64,000 bases of DNA from Symsagittifera roscoffensis. Lineage: Eukaryota; Xenacoelomorpha; Acoela; Convolutidae. Below the pieces are notes generated by a model, which searched no databases, was not told the DNA's origin, and saw only the letters and a program-made list of their open reading frames with translations. Positions 33,801 through 45,286 of the stretch are shown here, piece after piece (position 1 is the stretch's first letter; each line of letters opens with the position of its first letter). The translations under genes were made by a program, and so were the position numbers. The stretch spans positions 66,315,277 to 66,379,276 of the forward strand of contig NC_087066.1 of NCBI RefSeq assembly GCF_963678635.1. Direction: 5' to 3'.

Positions 33801-36078
33801 AAAAGAAAATTTTTTAGAATTTGTTTGTTCGGAGGGTCCAAATTACAGGTTACCCTCCGAGCGGCGGAAAACTTTATCAAAACACCTTTTTATCCAACTG
33901 GGAAGGTTGACCGTGTCAGCCAACCTAGTTTTAAGTCAGGTAGACCGCTTTTGGGGACTTTATTGCGGTAAAATAACCTTTATTCTCGATTTTTGGGGAA
34001 CCCTCCGAAGTAACCCTCTGGAGTCAGCTAAGGTCCTTAGCAACCCTCCTTAGTGGAAAATTTCCACGAGGTTATCCAAAGAAGTTGAGACAGCCCTCCC
34101 ATAGAGAATTAAGCTTGTTTTGACGCTTCCTGAAGTTAATTGAAGGCCCTTCTGAGTGAGGCTCAGGAATTTGAAAATTTTGGAGGTACCCTCCGAAGTA
34201 ACCCTCCGGAGCACATTAAGCATCTTATTGACCCTCCTTAGTAAATTTAGGGGGACCCTCCGAAGTCACTTGGGTGATTAAGGTACCCTCCGAAGTAGGC
34301 TAAGTGTCTTAACAACCTCCGAAGTAACCTTCCGGAGTGTCTTAAGCCTTCTAAACAACCTTCCTTGTTAGAAACTTGAGGAAATCTTCCGTGGCGATTT
34401 GGGAAACGGAAAATATCCATTTAATCAAAATCATATTAGGATATTAGGCGCTTATTAGGATCATAAGAGCCCATTTTGACCCGGAAATTCGTGATCAACT
34501 TTGGATTCTAGATCGGTTGTATCAGATTTTTTTTTTGATTGTGATTTTGGTTGTGCGGTTGCCTTGAGCTAATTAATAGGAAAGTTCGGGCAATCCGGGA
34601 ACAAATAAAAGAAGACCTCGGTGAGTGTATTAGGCAAATACACACCCACTTGAGAAGACTGTGTCCTGGGCTTTGTTCTTTCGGATCGTTCCGATTGGGG
34701 GAAGTCTTTTTCTTTAAGACTAAGTTTTATTGATCTGTTTCTGAATCATCATTGCTTTTTATCAAAGATTGTTTAATTTTAACAAAGCAGTGACTTGGTA
34801 AATTGTGTGGCGATAAATTGATACTGACAAAAGGTCGCTGTCACCTGTAGGATATTCTTATCTGATTATCTATTGTGTTTTGTGTGTTGATTATATCTTG
34901 TGAAAATCTTGTGATACTGTTATACTATACGACAGGGTTGAGTTAGCATTATATCAATACTGAGCAGGCCCTGTGTGTGTGTGTGTAACTCTAGCTGAGT
35001 CACTAAGATTGTCATTGAGAAACCTAAGAGATTGATACTGACTTTTCGACATACTTTTTGGGTTGATAATCTCGGAAAAGAAAATTTTTTAGAATTTGTT
35101 TGTTCGGAGGGTCCAAATTACAGGTTACCCTCCGAGCGGCGGAAAACTTTATCAAAACACCTTTTTATCCAACTGGGAAGGTTGACCGTGTCAGCCAACC
35201 TAGTTTTAAGTCAGGTAGACCGCTTTTGGGGACTTTATTGCGGTAACATAACCTTTATTCTTGATTTTTGGGGAACCCTCCGAAGTAACCCTCTGGAGTC
35301 AGCTAAGGTCCTTAGCAACCCTCCTTAGTGGAAAATTTCCACGAGGTTATCCAAAGAAGTTGAGACAGCCCTCCCATAGAGAATTAAGCTTGTTTTGACG
35401 CTTCCTGAAGTTAATTGAAGGCCCTTCTGAGTGAGGCTCAGAAATTTGAAAATTTTGGAGGTACCCTCCGAAGTAACCCTCCGGAGCACATTAAGCATCT
35501 TATTGACCCTCCTTAGTAAATTTAGGGGGACCTTCCGAAGTAACTTGGGTGATTAAGGTACCCTCCGAAGTAGGCTAAGTGTCTTAACAACCCTCCGAAG
35601 TAACCCTCCGGAGTGTCTTAAACCTTCTAAACAACCTTCCTTGTTAGAAACTTGAGGAAATCTTCCGTGGCGATTTGGGAAACGGAAAATATCCATTTAA
35701 TCAAAATCATATTAGGATATTGGGCGCTTATTAGGATCATAAGAGCCCATTTTGACCTGGAAATTCGTGATCAACTTTGGATTCTAGATCGGGTGTATCA
35801 GATTTTTTTTTTTGATTGTGATTTTGGTTGTGCGGTTGCCTTGAGCTAATTAATAGGAAAGTTCGGGCAATCCGGGAACAAATAAAAGAAGATCTCGGTG
35901 AGTGTATTAGGCAAATACACACTCACTTGAGAAGAAAAGTTGTTCCCTGCTCTCGTGCACTTGGAGCGTTCCGGGTGTGGGGGAGATTTTTCATAGACTT
36001 TAGAAGTTTTCGATCAGAGGTTGCCTTGAGCCACTTGATAGGACAGCTCGGGCAATCGCGGGGCACCTAAAAGAAGAC

Positions 36079-36116
36079 CTCGGTGGGTGTATTAGGCAAA
36101 TACACACCCACTTGAG
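36079..36116 (+). ncRNA. Compensated donor hairpin, A2 leader unit 5
   Basis: CTCGGTGGGTG on the left pairs with CACCCAC..GAG on the right; other copies have GTGAGTG and CACTCAC. The donor is weakened (GTGGGT), but the stem is kept, suggesting that the fold matters as well as the splice site. It is the second hairpin module of the last leader unit and the one nearest to gag. Confidence 0.55.
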
Positions 36117-36543
36117 AAGACTGTGTCCTGGGCTTTGTTCTTTCGGATCGTTCCGATTGGGGGAAGTCTTTTTCTTTAAGACTAAGTTTTATTGATCTGT
36201 TTCTGAATCATCATTGCTTTTTATCAAAGATTGTTTAATTTTAACAAAGCAGTGACTTGGTAAATTGTGTGGCGATAAATTGATACTGACAAAAGGTCGC
36301 TGTCACCTGTAGGATATTCTTATCTGATTATCTATTGTGTTTTGTGTGTTGATTATATCTTGTGAAAATCTTGTGATACTGTTATACTATACGACAGGGT
36401 TGAGTTAGCATTATATCAATACTGAGCAGGCCCTGTGTGTGTATGTATCTCTAGCTGAGTCACTAAGATTGTAATTGAGAAACCTAAGAGATTGATACTG
36501 ACTTTTCGACATACGAATATTGTTTTTTTTTGTGTCACAAAGT

Positions 36544-38199
36544 ATGCAGCGCAGGGACTCGTTAGGATCGACTACTAAGATTCCCAGGCTGAGCAAGGGC
36601 AGCACGCGAAAATTTAAAACTAGGCGTAGCCAGTCCTCGTTTAGCAGCGCCTCCGACGTGTTTGCTGAAAACGAATCGACTAAAGGTCAACCTGATCTTT
36701 CAGTGAGCGGAATGAGATTGAGGAGCGAGAAAAACCTCGATGGCGATCAAAGGCGGAGCGCCGAAGCCGAAACCGCGAGCGAAACGCTTGTGGACCCCTT
36801 TGACGAGGGAGAACAGACGCTCATTCGACCCGACTTTGAGCCGAGCGAGGACCTCGAGCGGGAGAAAGTAGAGAGGACGGAGGAGACCTCGGAGCGTTCC
36901 GAGGTCGAGCCGCGAGAGGAAGTGTTATTCAAGGGAATGTCCAAATCGGAGACCAAGAGTCACAGGCGGAGGGGAGAAAACTCACATTCGGCTAGTACCC
37001 ACTCGTCTCTGGCCAAGCAGAGCAACAACGCGATGATGTCGAGTATAAGCCCGGGTGAAGGACAACCGGGTTCGAAGGCCAAGAAGAGTTGGAAGTCTTT
37101 GTACGACGAGCGCATGGCGTCACTACCAACTGTAGGTCTAACTTCCAGTTATGACTACCCGGAGACATCCCATCCGGATGTGAACTTCACACCGTGCCCA
37201 AGGAACGACATGAGCAGGAAGGCGTCGTCAGCCTCGCCGACCAGGCCCATGTCAGATGGGATAACGATGGGAGCGTCATCAACCTTCGATAGGTTAATGA
37301 CGTCGATGAGCAAGCAAAAAGGCGGTGCGTCATCAAGCACCAGGCTGCAGCCGCAGTTGACCTCATCTTCTCTGGGACTAACCCCGTCATTTGGGGCCAC
37401 TGGCGACATAAGTGACATGTTCGCTGGCGTAATGAATGGTCTAGATGAACTGAGGCGGGACATGACTAAAAGAATAGATCAGGTTGATGAGAGAGCTCAC
37501 AAAGGTCAAGAGAATCTGAGAGACGAACTAACGCATGTGAAGTCGCAGGCGAGGGTTGATCAGGCTCAGTTGATTCGCAACACCGATCAATGCCTGGCGG
37601 AGAGCCTGGCACAGGCAAACAAGGAGTCATACGAAAGAGAGGCTAGGATGACCGGGGAGATCGAACGATTGTTGAACGATCATGATAGTACCTACGCCCA
37701 CACGATGACTAGCCTGGAGAAAAGGTTAGATGCAAAATCTGACTTAATGATGCGGAAGCTTGACGCGATCCTGAATGGGAGCAATTGGCAGGAGCGTTCC
37801 AACCCAAGGGAGCGCTCACGCCATGCAAATGATGGAGATGGTACGGGCAGCAATGCCAGAGCCCAGCAAGGCTCGAGAACGAACTACGAACCCAGAAACA
37901 AGGAGCGGCCAAGGGCAGCCCCGTCGAGGCCTGGCTGGACGAATCCAGTCCCGCCGGAGGCAGATGCCACCCCGGAGACAAGGTTGCCAACTGTGCCACA
38001 AGTCAGTTCAGTACCAGATCTGACTACAGTCTCACAGGACACAACGATGTATGCCTCGATGTTTGAGCCTCTGAACAGATCTCTCGAAACATTCATCACC
38101 AAGCTCTCGAAGTCAACCGAGAGAGGAGAGAGGTCAAGAAGGACACTGAAAAAGCCGAAGTCATATAAAGACGAGTCAGACGGCTGCATTGATACTTGA
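36544..38199 (+). pseudogene. gag: A2 Gag, N-terminal part, ended by a nonsense codon
   Basis: Starts at the ATG at 36544 (MQRRDS), shared with A1. A T-rich stretch and CACAAAG lie just upstream. Layout is as in A1: Ser/Glu-rich N-terminus, probable coiled coil (residues about 290-410), then the start of the capsid-like region. A TGA at 38197-38199 replaces the TGG (Trp) present in A1 in GCIDTWIEVMK. The frame continues unchanged after it, so Gag and Pol were one frame before this mutation. Confidence 0.9.
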
Positions 38200-41064
38200 A
38201 TAGAGGTGATGAAGTTACACTTTGAGGAAGAGAATCTCTCCAAGAAACAAGAGTGCAGCGCGCTGACGAGAAATCTGGAGGGTACTGCATTAAGTTGTGT
38301 AATGGCGAAAAGAGCCAAAGAGAGAGACAGCGCTCGCAAGATATTCGACATCCTGCTGAATCGTTTCGGCTCTGGAGTACAAGGGCACCAGGCTATGGTG
38401 AAGTTCGAAAAGAGGCGTCAAAGAGATGACGAATCCATAGATAATTTCTTGGACGACCTTCAATTGCTTAGGAGGAAAAGCAACCCAGATGAGAAAATAT
38501 CCGAGCGAAACTTGGCGATTGCTTCGAAGTTCATGGACGAAGTAAGGAGTGAGGAGTTGAAGATGATGTTGGCCACTCACTTCACCCTGCCGCTTGACCA
38601 GGTACCCACGCCCGACGACTTGCGTATGAAGTCACGCGAGTATTTACTCATAAAACCGAGGGCGCAAAACCGTTACAGCAATTATGGCAACTATAGCGGG
38701 ACAAACACTGGTGCGACTTCCAGTTGGTACAAACCTCGCGATGACATGGATAAGAGGAGGTCGTGTGCGAATTGTGGTTCGATGAACCATCACGTTTCCG
38801 CGTGTTCTGCATACAAACAGAACATGAAGGCCATAGGCTACTTTCTCGAGGACGCCGACGCGACCGAAGAGGATCATGAAGAGTACGTCAGAGGGCTCAT
38901 CATGAAATATGGTCCGAGGTGTTTCTTCTGTAGTTTGGAGGGACACTTCAAGTCGGATTGTACTCAATTTTGGGATGCAGTAGCGGACGCGAAACATCCC
39001 CGCCACGAAGAGGCGCTTTCGGGTGTCAAGGCCAGTCGAGCACGTCTGATGAACGAGGCTGAATCTCGGAGAAAGGAGACGACACCGAGCACCTTCACGA
39101 CCAAAAAGGTTAAGACATGGCCTGACGATGTGGTAGCCTCGAACCTCGAAGCAGAGTCGTCTAGTCCACTCAAGGTGGATTACGGCCTGGCGGCAAGGAC
39201 AGCGCTGCAGAATGTCAAACAGGACCTAGCCACGAAAGAAGTGGAGCAATGGGTAAGGTCGGAGCTGGAGAGCACAGATCTTTGGGAAAGTTTTAATGTT
39301 CTGGGTAAAACGACAAAAGTAGAAGACAAAGAGGAACCCAGGAAACAGGGACTAAAACTGAACGTTATATCTGGTAAGACTTTCGGCATGACGAAGGAGG
39401 GGACCAAAATAATGTCCATCATCTCAGTCGCAGGGCACCAGCTGGTCAAGAACTTGAGTGAACCATCCGAGATTACACTAGTCCACCTGGACATCTATGC
39501 CGACTACCTGAAGGAGAACGATCCCAAACTGGACTCCAGGGCAGTGCGAGCGCTGCTCACAACGGGAGGTCCGAGGCTGATGAAAGTGGACGGACATTAT
39601 ATCGATGTCCATGGCCCTTACCCGATCCTAATGAATGTGGATGGCATCAATATCTACACGAAAGCTCAAATAACTGATGCGAACGATCAGATTGGCCGGA
39701 TATACATTGGTCAAGAGGAGCTGAAGGTTAGACGGATCGGACACAACGCGATGCTCGAACAATATGCGGTGCATATAAGTTGTGAGGCCGATCTGGCCGC
39801 ACACGTTCTGGACGTGCAAGGCAGACAACTTTCAGTAAAGGGACTGCTAGACACGGGATCAGTGGTTAGTGTCATGCCAGTCAAAACTTGGACCGACATG
39901 GGTTTCGAGAGGTCGGATCTATTACCGACAAACATCAGGTTGGCAGCGGCCAATCAGGGAGCGATCTATGTGACTGGACGAACCCCGATCATTTCACTGC
40001 AGCTCGGAGGAAGACATCTTTGGATGAGCTTCCTAATAGTGGAGAATTTGGACGAATCCGATCAGTTCATCTTAGGAAGGGATTTCGTTCGCAACTTTGA
40101 CGTCACGATCGATCTCAATGACGGGTTGATTAGGATCAAGGATCCTGAGAGAAAGTATGAAAAGAGACCCCTTAATAAGATCTTAATTAACCAGGCCAAG
40201 GTGCCGATTTTTCTGGATCGAAAGGTTAGATTAAAACCAAACCAAGCCGTAGTAGTGACGTTTAGGATGAGGAACTTGAATGAACTCAGCAATGACAGAC
40301 AGGTGTGTCTGGTACCAAATCCAAACAGTAAAAGCTCGGCTATTTTAGGAAGAAGCTTCTCACTCACTCAGAGCGGACTATGTGTGAGTGTGTTATTGAA
40401 CACAGAAGCAACAACAGTGACAATACAGAGGGGAAAGAAACTTGGCTACGCTTTGCCTCTGAACACAGACTTTCAGAGTGTGGAGAACTTGAAAAAGTTT
40501 GATGTAACTAAATGTCCATTGCATGCGAACCAAGAATGTATAATGAGGAGAGTGAATGAATTGAAATCTTCTAGGAATTTGTTTTCAATGAAGTCGGAAA
40601 CAGATGATGGGCTGTCTAGTTGTTCCAACTTTCCTGAGAGGCCGACGGAAGCAGAGTTAGCAGCGAATAAACCTGTCTTACCTGAGATAGATTCCATAAA
40701 GTATCTGGGCCGCCTGGTGGATAAGCATGGAGTGAGACCAGACCCCGAAGCGGTTGAAGCGGTGCTGACCTGGAAGGCACCTAAGACAGATACACAGCTG
40801 ATCAGTTTTTTGGGATTCGCTAATTATTATCGAGAGTTCATCAAGGGGTATGCTGACAAAATATACCCCATGCAGAGGTTGATGAGAAACAAGGGCAAAA
40901 AGTTCACCTGGACTGATGAGGCGCAAGTTTCATTTGAAAACATCAAACGTGAACTTTGCGAGGCACCGGTCCTCGGCATGCCGACAGAGAAGGGGATGTT
41001 CGTGCTGGACACGGATGCATCAGTGGTTGCGATATCGCGCATACTTCACCAGGAGCAGGAGTAG
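38200..41064 (+). pseudogene. pol: A2 Gag C-terminus, protease and RNase H start, with RT core deleted in frame
   Basis: Open frame of about 950 codons in the same frame as 36544. From the upstream ATG, CCHC knuckles start at residues 741 and 793, and the protease DTGSVVSVMP at residue 1103 is followed by ILGRDFV. After VLPEI the frame goes directly to DSIKYLGRLVDKHGV. Everything between, including the YVDD motif, is missing relative to A1 (26596-27335, 741 bp or 247 codons after correcting a one-base loss in A1). RNase H begins with FVLDTDASVVAI. A TAG at 41062-41064 replaces TGG. The product could make particles but not DNA. Confidence 0.9.
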
Positions 41065-42216
41065 AACGGGAGAACGGTTCTTCGTCCGATAGCCTACGGG
41101 AGTAAAGTCCTGAGTGATACTGAAATGAAGTACGGCGCACCTAAAGCGGAGATGTTTGCGGTGATCACTTTCGTGGCAAAATACAGGGCCTACTTGGGGA
41201 GTGCTCCCTTCAAGTTACGTGTGGATAATCGTGCCCTTGCCTGGCTGAAAACCTATTCGATGGACCAAAGTTATATTGGTCGTTGGATCGTGCGCCTGGA
41301 TGGATACCACATGATCATAGAGCACCGTACCCGTGACAAGCATCAGAACGCAGATAGCCTCAGTAAAAAGACAGAATTTTATGAGCGCCTCGAGGATAAA
41401 CAGGCTAACCAATCAGAGATCAAAGACGGGTTTTCCTTTCTGGACAAAGAAACCTACGACAAGCTGCCACTTACTAGGTGGTTAGACAAGTCAGGGCATC
41501 CTATACCCGGACACCCTGACCTTCCAGTGGAGACGGCCGCGGAGACAAAGCTTTTAGCCAGAGGCGAGCCCGTTCCGTTGGATCTGCTAATTCGATCCAA
41601 CTTGGTGCAGCAAGAACTTACCAGATTAGGTATAAACATCATGGCTCTATTGAACAGGACGGTGAACGTGGCGCCGGACGTCATGGGAAAGCTCCGTGAC
41701 TTGTTGGACAGGGAAGTGGATAGGCATGGTCGTGAATGGATGGAGACCATGCAGCGGTTGACTGTCACCGAGAGAACAGAGAAGAGGCCAGTGTCCATTC
41801 GCAGCCGAGGCGTTGAACGGGATTGCAGGTCGATTGTCAACCAGCTGGTGAGCTCGATGCCGAAGGAGGTCTTGTTGAGAACTTCGTTCACTGAATATGG
41901 AACACTGAATCAGAACCAAACTACTGAGGAAGTCAGGATCAGATCGAAATCTAGCTTCACGAGGAGAGTGCATTTCACGGATGCAAAAGAAGAATACGAG
42001 CCGAGCCCAGATTGTTCGTCCGTGGACGAGACAATGTCCGGGGAGTCTGATACCTTCGAGCCAGTCAAGGACGACTCGTCTGAGGAGTCAGACACCTTTG
42101 AGCCTGTGCAGGACGACTTGTCCGGGGAGAGGTTGACGAGACCACCTAGGGGCAGATTTTTGTCCGGGGAGTCGGGTTCGATAGACCGATGGACAGAGTT
42201 TTGTCCGGGGAGTTGA
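41065..42216 (+). pseudogene. pol: A2 RNase H remainder and acidic RNase H-integrase linker
   Basis: In frame with the preceding part. RNase H residues visible are KAEMFAV (Glu), RVDNRALAWL (Asp) and KHQNADSLS (Asp). It is followed by a linker of about 280 residues with acidic repeats (SGESDTFEPVKDD, EESDTFEPVQDD). These repeats are encoded by recurring TGTCCGGGGAG words, the same word as the polypurine tract. A short indel at about 42180 (GATAGACC versus GAAGCGACC in A1) shifts the frame to a stop at 42214-42216. Reading continues at 42189-42701. Confidence 0.8.
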
Positions 42217-43485
42217 GAAACATCTCAGACAACTTGGAATATGATGTTGGGAAATCAGTCGACTCAAGTGTTGACTCGAGGCCCCAGTCCTGGGACAACA
42301 CGTCTGAAACAACTTCCAATTCCGATATGTCAGAGATCGCAATCCACTCCTTATTGGTAGACTGGAAGCAGCGTGGGCTGGACCGAGAAACACATCAGGA
42401 TCCAGACAGGGACAGATACACCTCAGATGAAGAGGGCACTGTGGTAGATAATGCCGCAGACGAGCTCGAGCTGATAGCAGTTTCGAAACGCCCAACCAGA
42501 TTGCTGCCACATGGTATGGTCGCCACGTACCAATCTGGAACCATCTGTGCAGGAAGCGACGCCTTTGAAAAAGATATGGTGTGTCAAGTTGATGGACGAT
42601 GCTCATGCTCCGGAGATAATGAGTGGGCAAATGAACGTGGTAAAGACGTATTTGAAAGCCAGGTACAGGCTGTCGGATCTCCTAAGGGCTCAACGAAATG
42701 ATAGAATGACGAGCAGTCTGAAGAAGTGGATCGAGAATGGAGCACCTGACAAGGGAGACTTGGAAGAAGACAGCTACAAGATCTTGAAGCAATTCTACCT
42801 GAAGAGAAAATACTTGTTGTACCTGAACAAGGACGGAATCGTAGCCTGTAAACGTAAAGAGGAAGACAAGGTCGTTTATAAATACAATTCGATAGTGTTA
42901 CCACAGTTGTACCAGACCGAATTGCTCTTTCTTTCACATGATCAGATGGGCCATCAAGGCGTGGACAAAGTGTACCACAGGATACAGAAACGATTCGAAT
43001 GGCCGGGATTGAACAAGGCTTGTGAGAAGTGGATCGCCGCATGCCTGTCATGTCAACAGGCGAAGGATCCCAGGAAACTAAGGTTACCCCTACAGTCAAT
43101 AGAGTCGTCGGGATTCAACGAAGTGGTGCAAATTGATCATCAGAAGATCTGCATGACACCAACGGGCTATAATCAGGTGCTGGTAATGATCGACCATTTT
43201 ACGAAATATGCGGAGGCAGCACCCTGCATGACAGCATCGGCCGAAGAAACATGCGATCATTTGATAAATGTGTGGATAGCGAGGCATGGCTGCCCCATCA
43301 CATTCCAATCGGACATTGGCAAAGCATTCGTGGGTGATCTCACGAAGGAGTTAATGAAAAGGTCGCATGTAGCGCTGGCCCACTCGACCACTTATCACCC
43401 GCAAACGAATGGCCTAGTCGAGAGGCAAAATCGCACACTGGTATCCATGCTGAGAGTCTATTGCTCACGCTACATGGATGACTGA
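42217..43485 (+). pseudogene. pol: A2 integrase, zinc-binding and catalytic domains
   Basis: After a second frame change between about 42490 and 42690 the integrase frame (42511-43485) gives an HHCC zinc module: HDQMGH (H-x4-H) and CLSC (C-x2-C). It is followed by a DDE core with VVQIDHQK, FQSDIGKAF and NGLVERQNRTL. TYHPQTNG is typical of Ty3/Gypsy integrases. The frame ends with a TGA at 43483-43485 where Trp is expected (MDDWDKHLPQ). The same TGA is present in A1 (52241-52243). It would insert the DNA copy into the genome. Confidence 0.88.
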
Positions 43486-44775
43486 GACAAGCACTTGCCG
43501 CAAGTGATGGGTGCTTACAACAGCACGGAGCATTCCACCACGGGAATAAGTCCGCACATGATGCTAACGGGTCACGAAAAAGCGCATCCGTTGACGGTTC
43601 TCTACCCTGAATATGAAGGGAAGAGAAAAGCACCGCAAACGTACGTGCGGGATGTCATTAGAGGACAGCAGGACCTCAATGACTTATGCAAGAGGAACAC
43701 GCAACAGGCGCAAATTAGACAAAAAAGGAGGTTTGATACAAGCACAGCCGATGCAAAAGCCTACTCAGTTGGCGACTACGTTTGGGTGTTCCAGGAAGTA
43801 GTTCCACCAAAAGGAACCAAGAAATTACTAAAGAAATGGCGTGGTCCATTTCAGATAACAGAGGTGCACCAAGGAGGTCATTTTTATCGATTGAGCACTG
43901 GAAGAGCAGCTCATTACGAAAATATCAAACCACACAATGCCTCGTCAGAGGACTGGTGCATCCCAGCGGACATGCAAGAAGGAGACTATTTGATAGTGGA
44001 TCCTGCTTGTGAAGTGAATGAAAGGGGTACTCGCGACAAAAACGACGGGAATGAGGTGGTGGACGATTGCGACCTACCACTGGATCTCGAGTTGACCGAG
44101 CGAGTAGAGGTGGACGATGAAACTCTACCTTATGCCGAGGAAGACTGGGACTGCCCGGAACAAATCGAAATTGACAAAGAAATACTGCCTGACTTTCCTC
44201 TCACTATGGAAACACGCCAGAGCAAGAGAGGAAAAAACAAGAAGAAATACAATCCATACGGCGAGGATTTCGTTGTAGACAGGATAGTTGTAAGTGATGT
44301 CATGGACTCGCTAGTGGGACTGGACGAAGTGGCGATGCTAGAAGAAATCGACTTGGTGAATGAAATGGATCAAGATTGGATCGACGACCGATCAGAACCG
44401 GAAGTGGAGTTCGAACCAGAAGCGGAACAGACTCATGAGCAAGAACTAACAAACTTGCGCGTACTCGAATGGCTCCATGATCAGCCGACAGATCCAAAGG
44501 AGACGATCCTGACGATTCAAGACGTCGATAAAGACGGCATCAAATACATCAGTCATGTCAATACCGAGTCCAACTGGGTCGCCCCAGATGGTCCTCTACA
44601 TGTTCCACAATCCAACCTCGATCTGCTAGACTTTGGGCGATCGACGGGGACGTCGATGGATATTTTTGTCCGGGGAGTGGGGGTAGGACTCACCCACACC
44701 GAAAACCTGATAATAAAAAAAATTGAAATCGGCAAGAGAAACCGGAGAACTAGAGACAGAGGGCGAGAATGCTAA
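43486..44775 (+). pseudogene. pol: A2 integrase C-terminal module and acidic linker to macro domain
   Basis: Continues the integrase frame: TEHSTTGISPHMMLTGHE, then VGDYVWVFQE and KKWRGPFQITEV (the GPY/F module), a basic stretch (RQSKRGKNKKKY) and a long acidic linker. The run of A residues at 44715-44722 has 8 bases here and 7 in A1, so the frame leaves the macro domain at this point and ends at 44775. In A1 the linker and macro domain are in one frame. Confidence 0.8.
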
Positions 44776-45286
44776 AAAACCAGCTTTTGGACGAATCTTT
44801 GAATCATATTTTGATCTACCGAACCATTATTCGAACAATATCGTCATGACGGACAGCGATTTCATACTCACGGAACGCACGTGCGCCATAGCGATAACCG
44901 CGGACGTAAGCTTCAAAACAGCACTAGCGGCTGACTTCAAAAGAGAGTATAAAAATATCCAGTTTTTATGGAAACAGAGGCCTGGTGTGGGAGGGATGAT
45001 AGCGCTGCCCCCTGTTGCATCACATATACCAGGGAAATATTTGTGTTTCCTGGTTACCAAGGCCACTGATAGGCAACACGTAGATCCAAAGAGCTTGGTA
45101 TTGGCCTTGACTCGACTTAGGGATTTTTTGGTTCAGAGAGGAGTGACCTCTCTCTCGTTACCAGTATATGATCCTAATAGGGGAAAGCTAAATCCGAGAG
45201 AGTTGTACGCACTTGTACATGTGATATTTTCAGAGACTGACATAGAGGTTTACTTACATAAAAAATACTATCTGAGCATATGCTAA
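44723..45286 (+). pseudogene. A2 macro domain (TARG1/OARD1-like), separated from integrase by a one-base slip
   Basis: The last ~150 residues look like a macro domain. They contain CAIAITADVSFKTALAADFK (strand, then the ligand-binding loop and helix), KYLCFLVTKATDRQ, LVLALTRLRDFL, GVTSLSLPVYD and VHVIFSETDIEVYLH. These align by eye along the full length with human TARG1 (OARD1), an ADP-ribosyl-protein hydrolase. The TARG1 catalytic Lys84 (in ITK) has a counterpart in LVTK. Asp125 (in GCGLD) does not: the loop reads DPNRGKLN. Binding of ADP-ribose is therefore plausible, but TARG1-like catalysis less so. The A1 copy shows it belongs at the integrase C-terminus. It ends in TAA 45284-45286. Confidence 0.75.

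Larger units (their letters stand above)
29957..36514 (+). repeat. Five tandem copies of a 1.27-kb leader unit in A2
   Basis: Units start at 29957, 31232, 32505, 33780 and 35055. The first four are 1273-1275 bp, and the last is 1460 bp because it contains a second hairpin module (35937-36120). Units are nearly identical. Visible differences are the (TG)n run near 31147, occasional substitutions, and variants shared by units 4 and 5. Each unit runs from TTTTTGGGTTGATAATC to GACTTTTCGACATAC, the last leader block before gag, and holds the CCTCCGAAG motif array and a splice-donor hairpin. A1 has one copy. The small ORFs repeated here (60 and 98 codons) follow the repeat and have no recognisable domain. 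Confidence 0.95.

Noticed and set aside
30728-34053. Repeated 60- and 98-codon ORFs in the A2 leader units
   Set aside because: They repeat only because the DNA unit repeats, start at alternative codons in some cases, and have no recognisable domain.
42088-42630. Antisense open frames of 100-180 codons opposite pol and ORF3
   Set aside because: They are shadows of the biased codon use on the + strand, with no domain similarity and no independent conservation.
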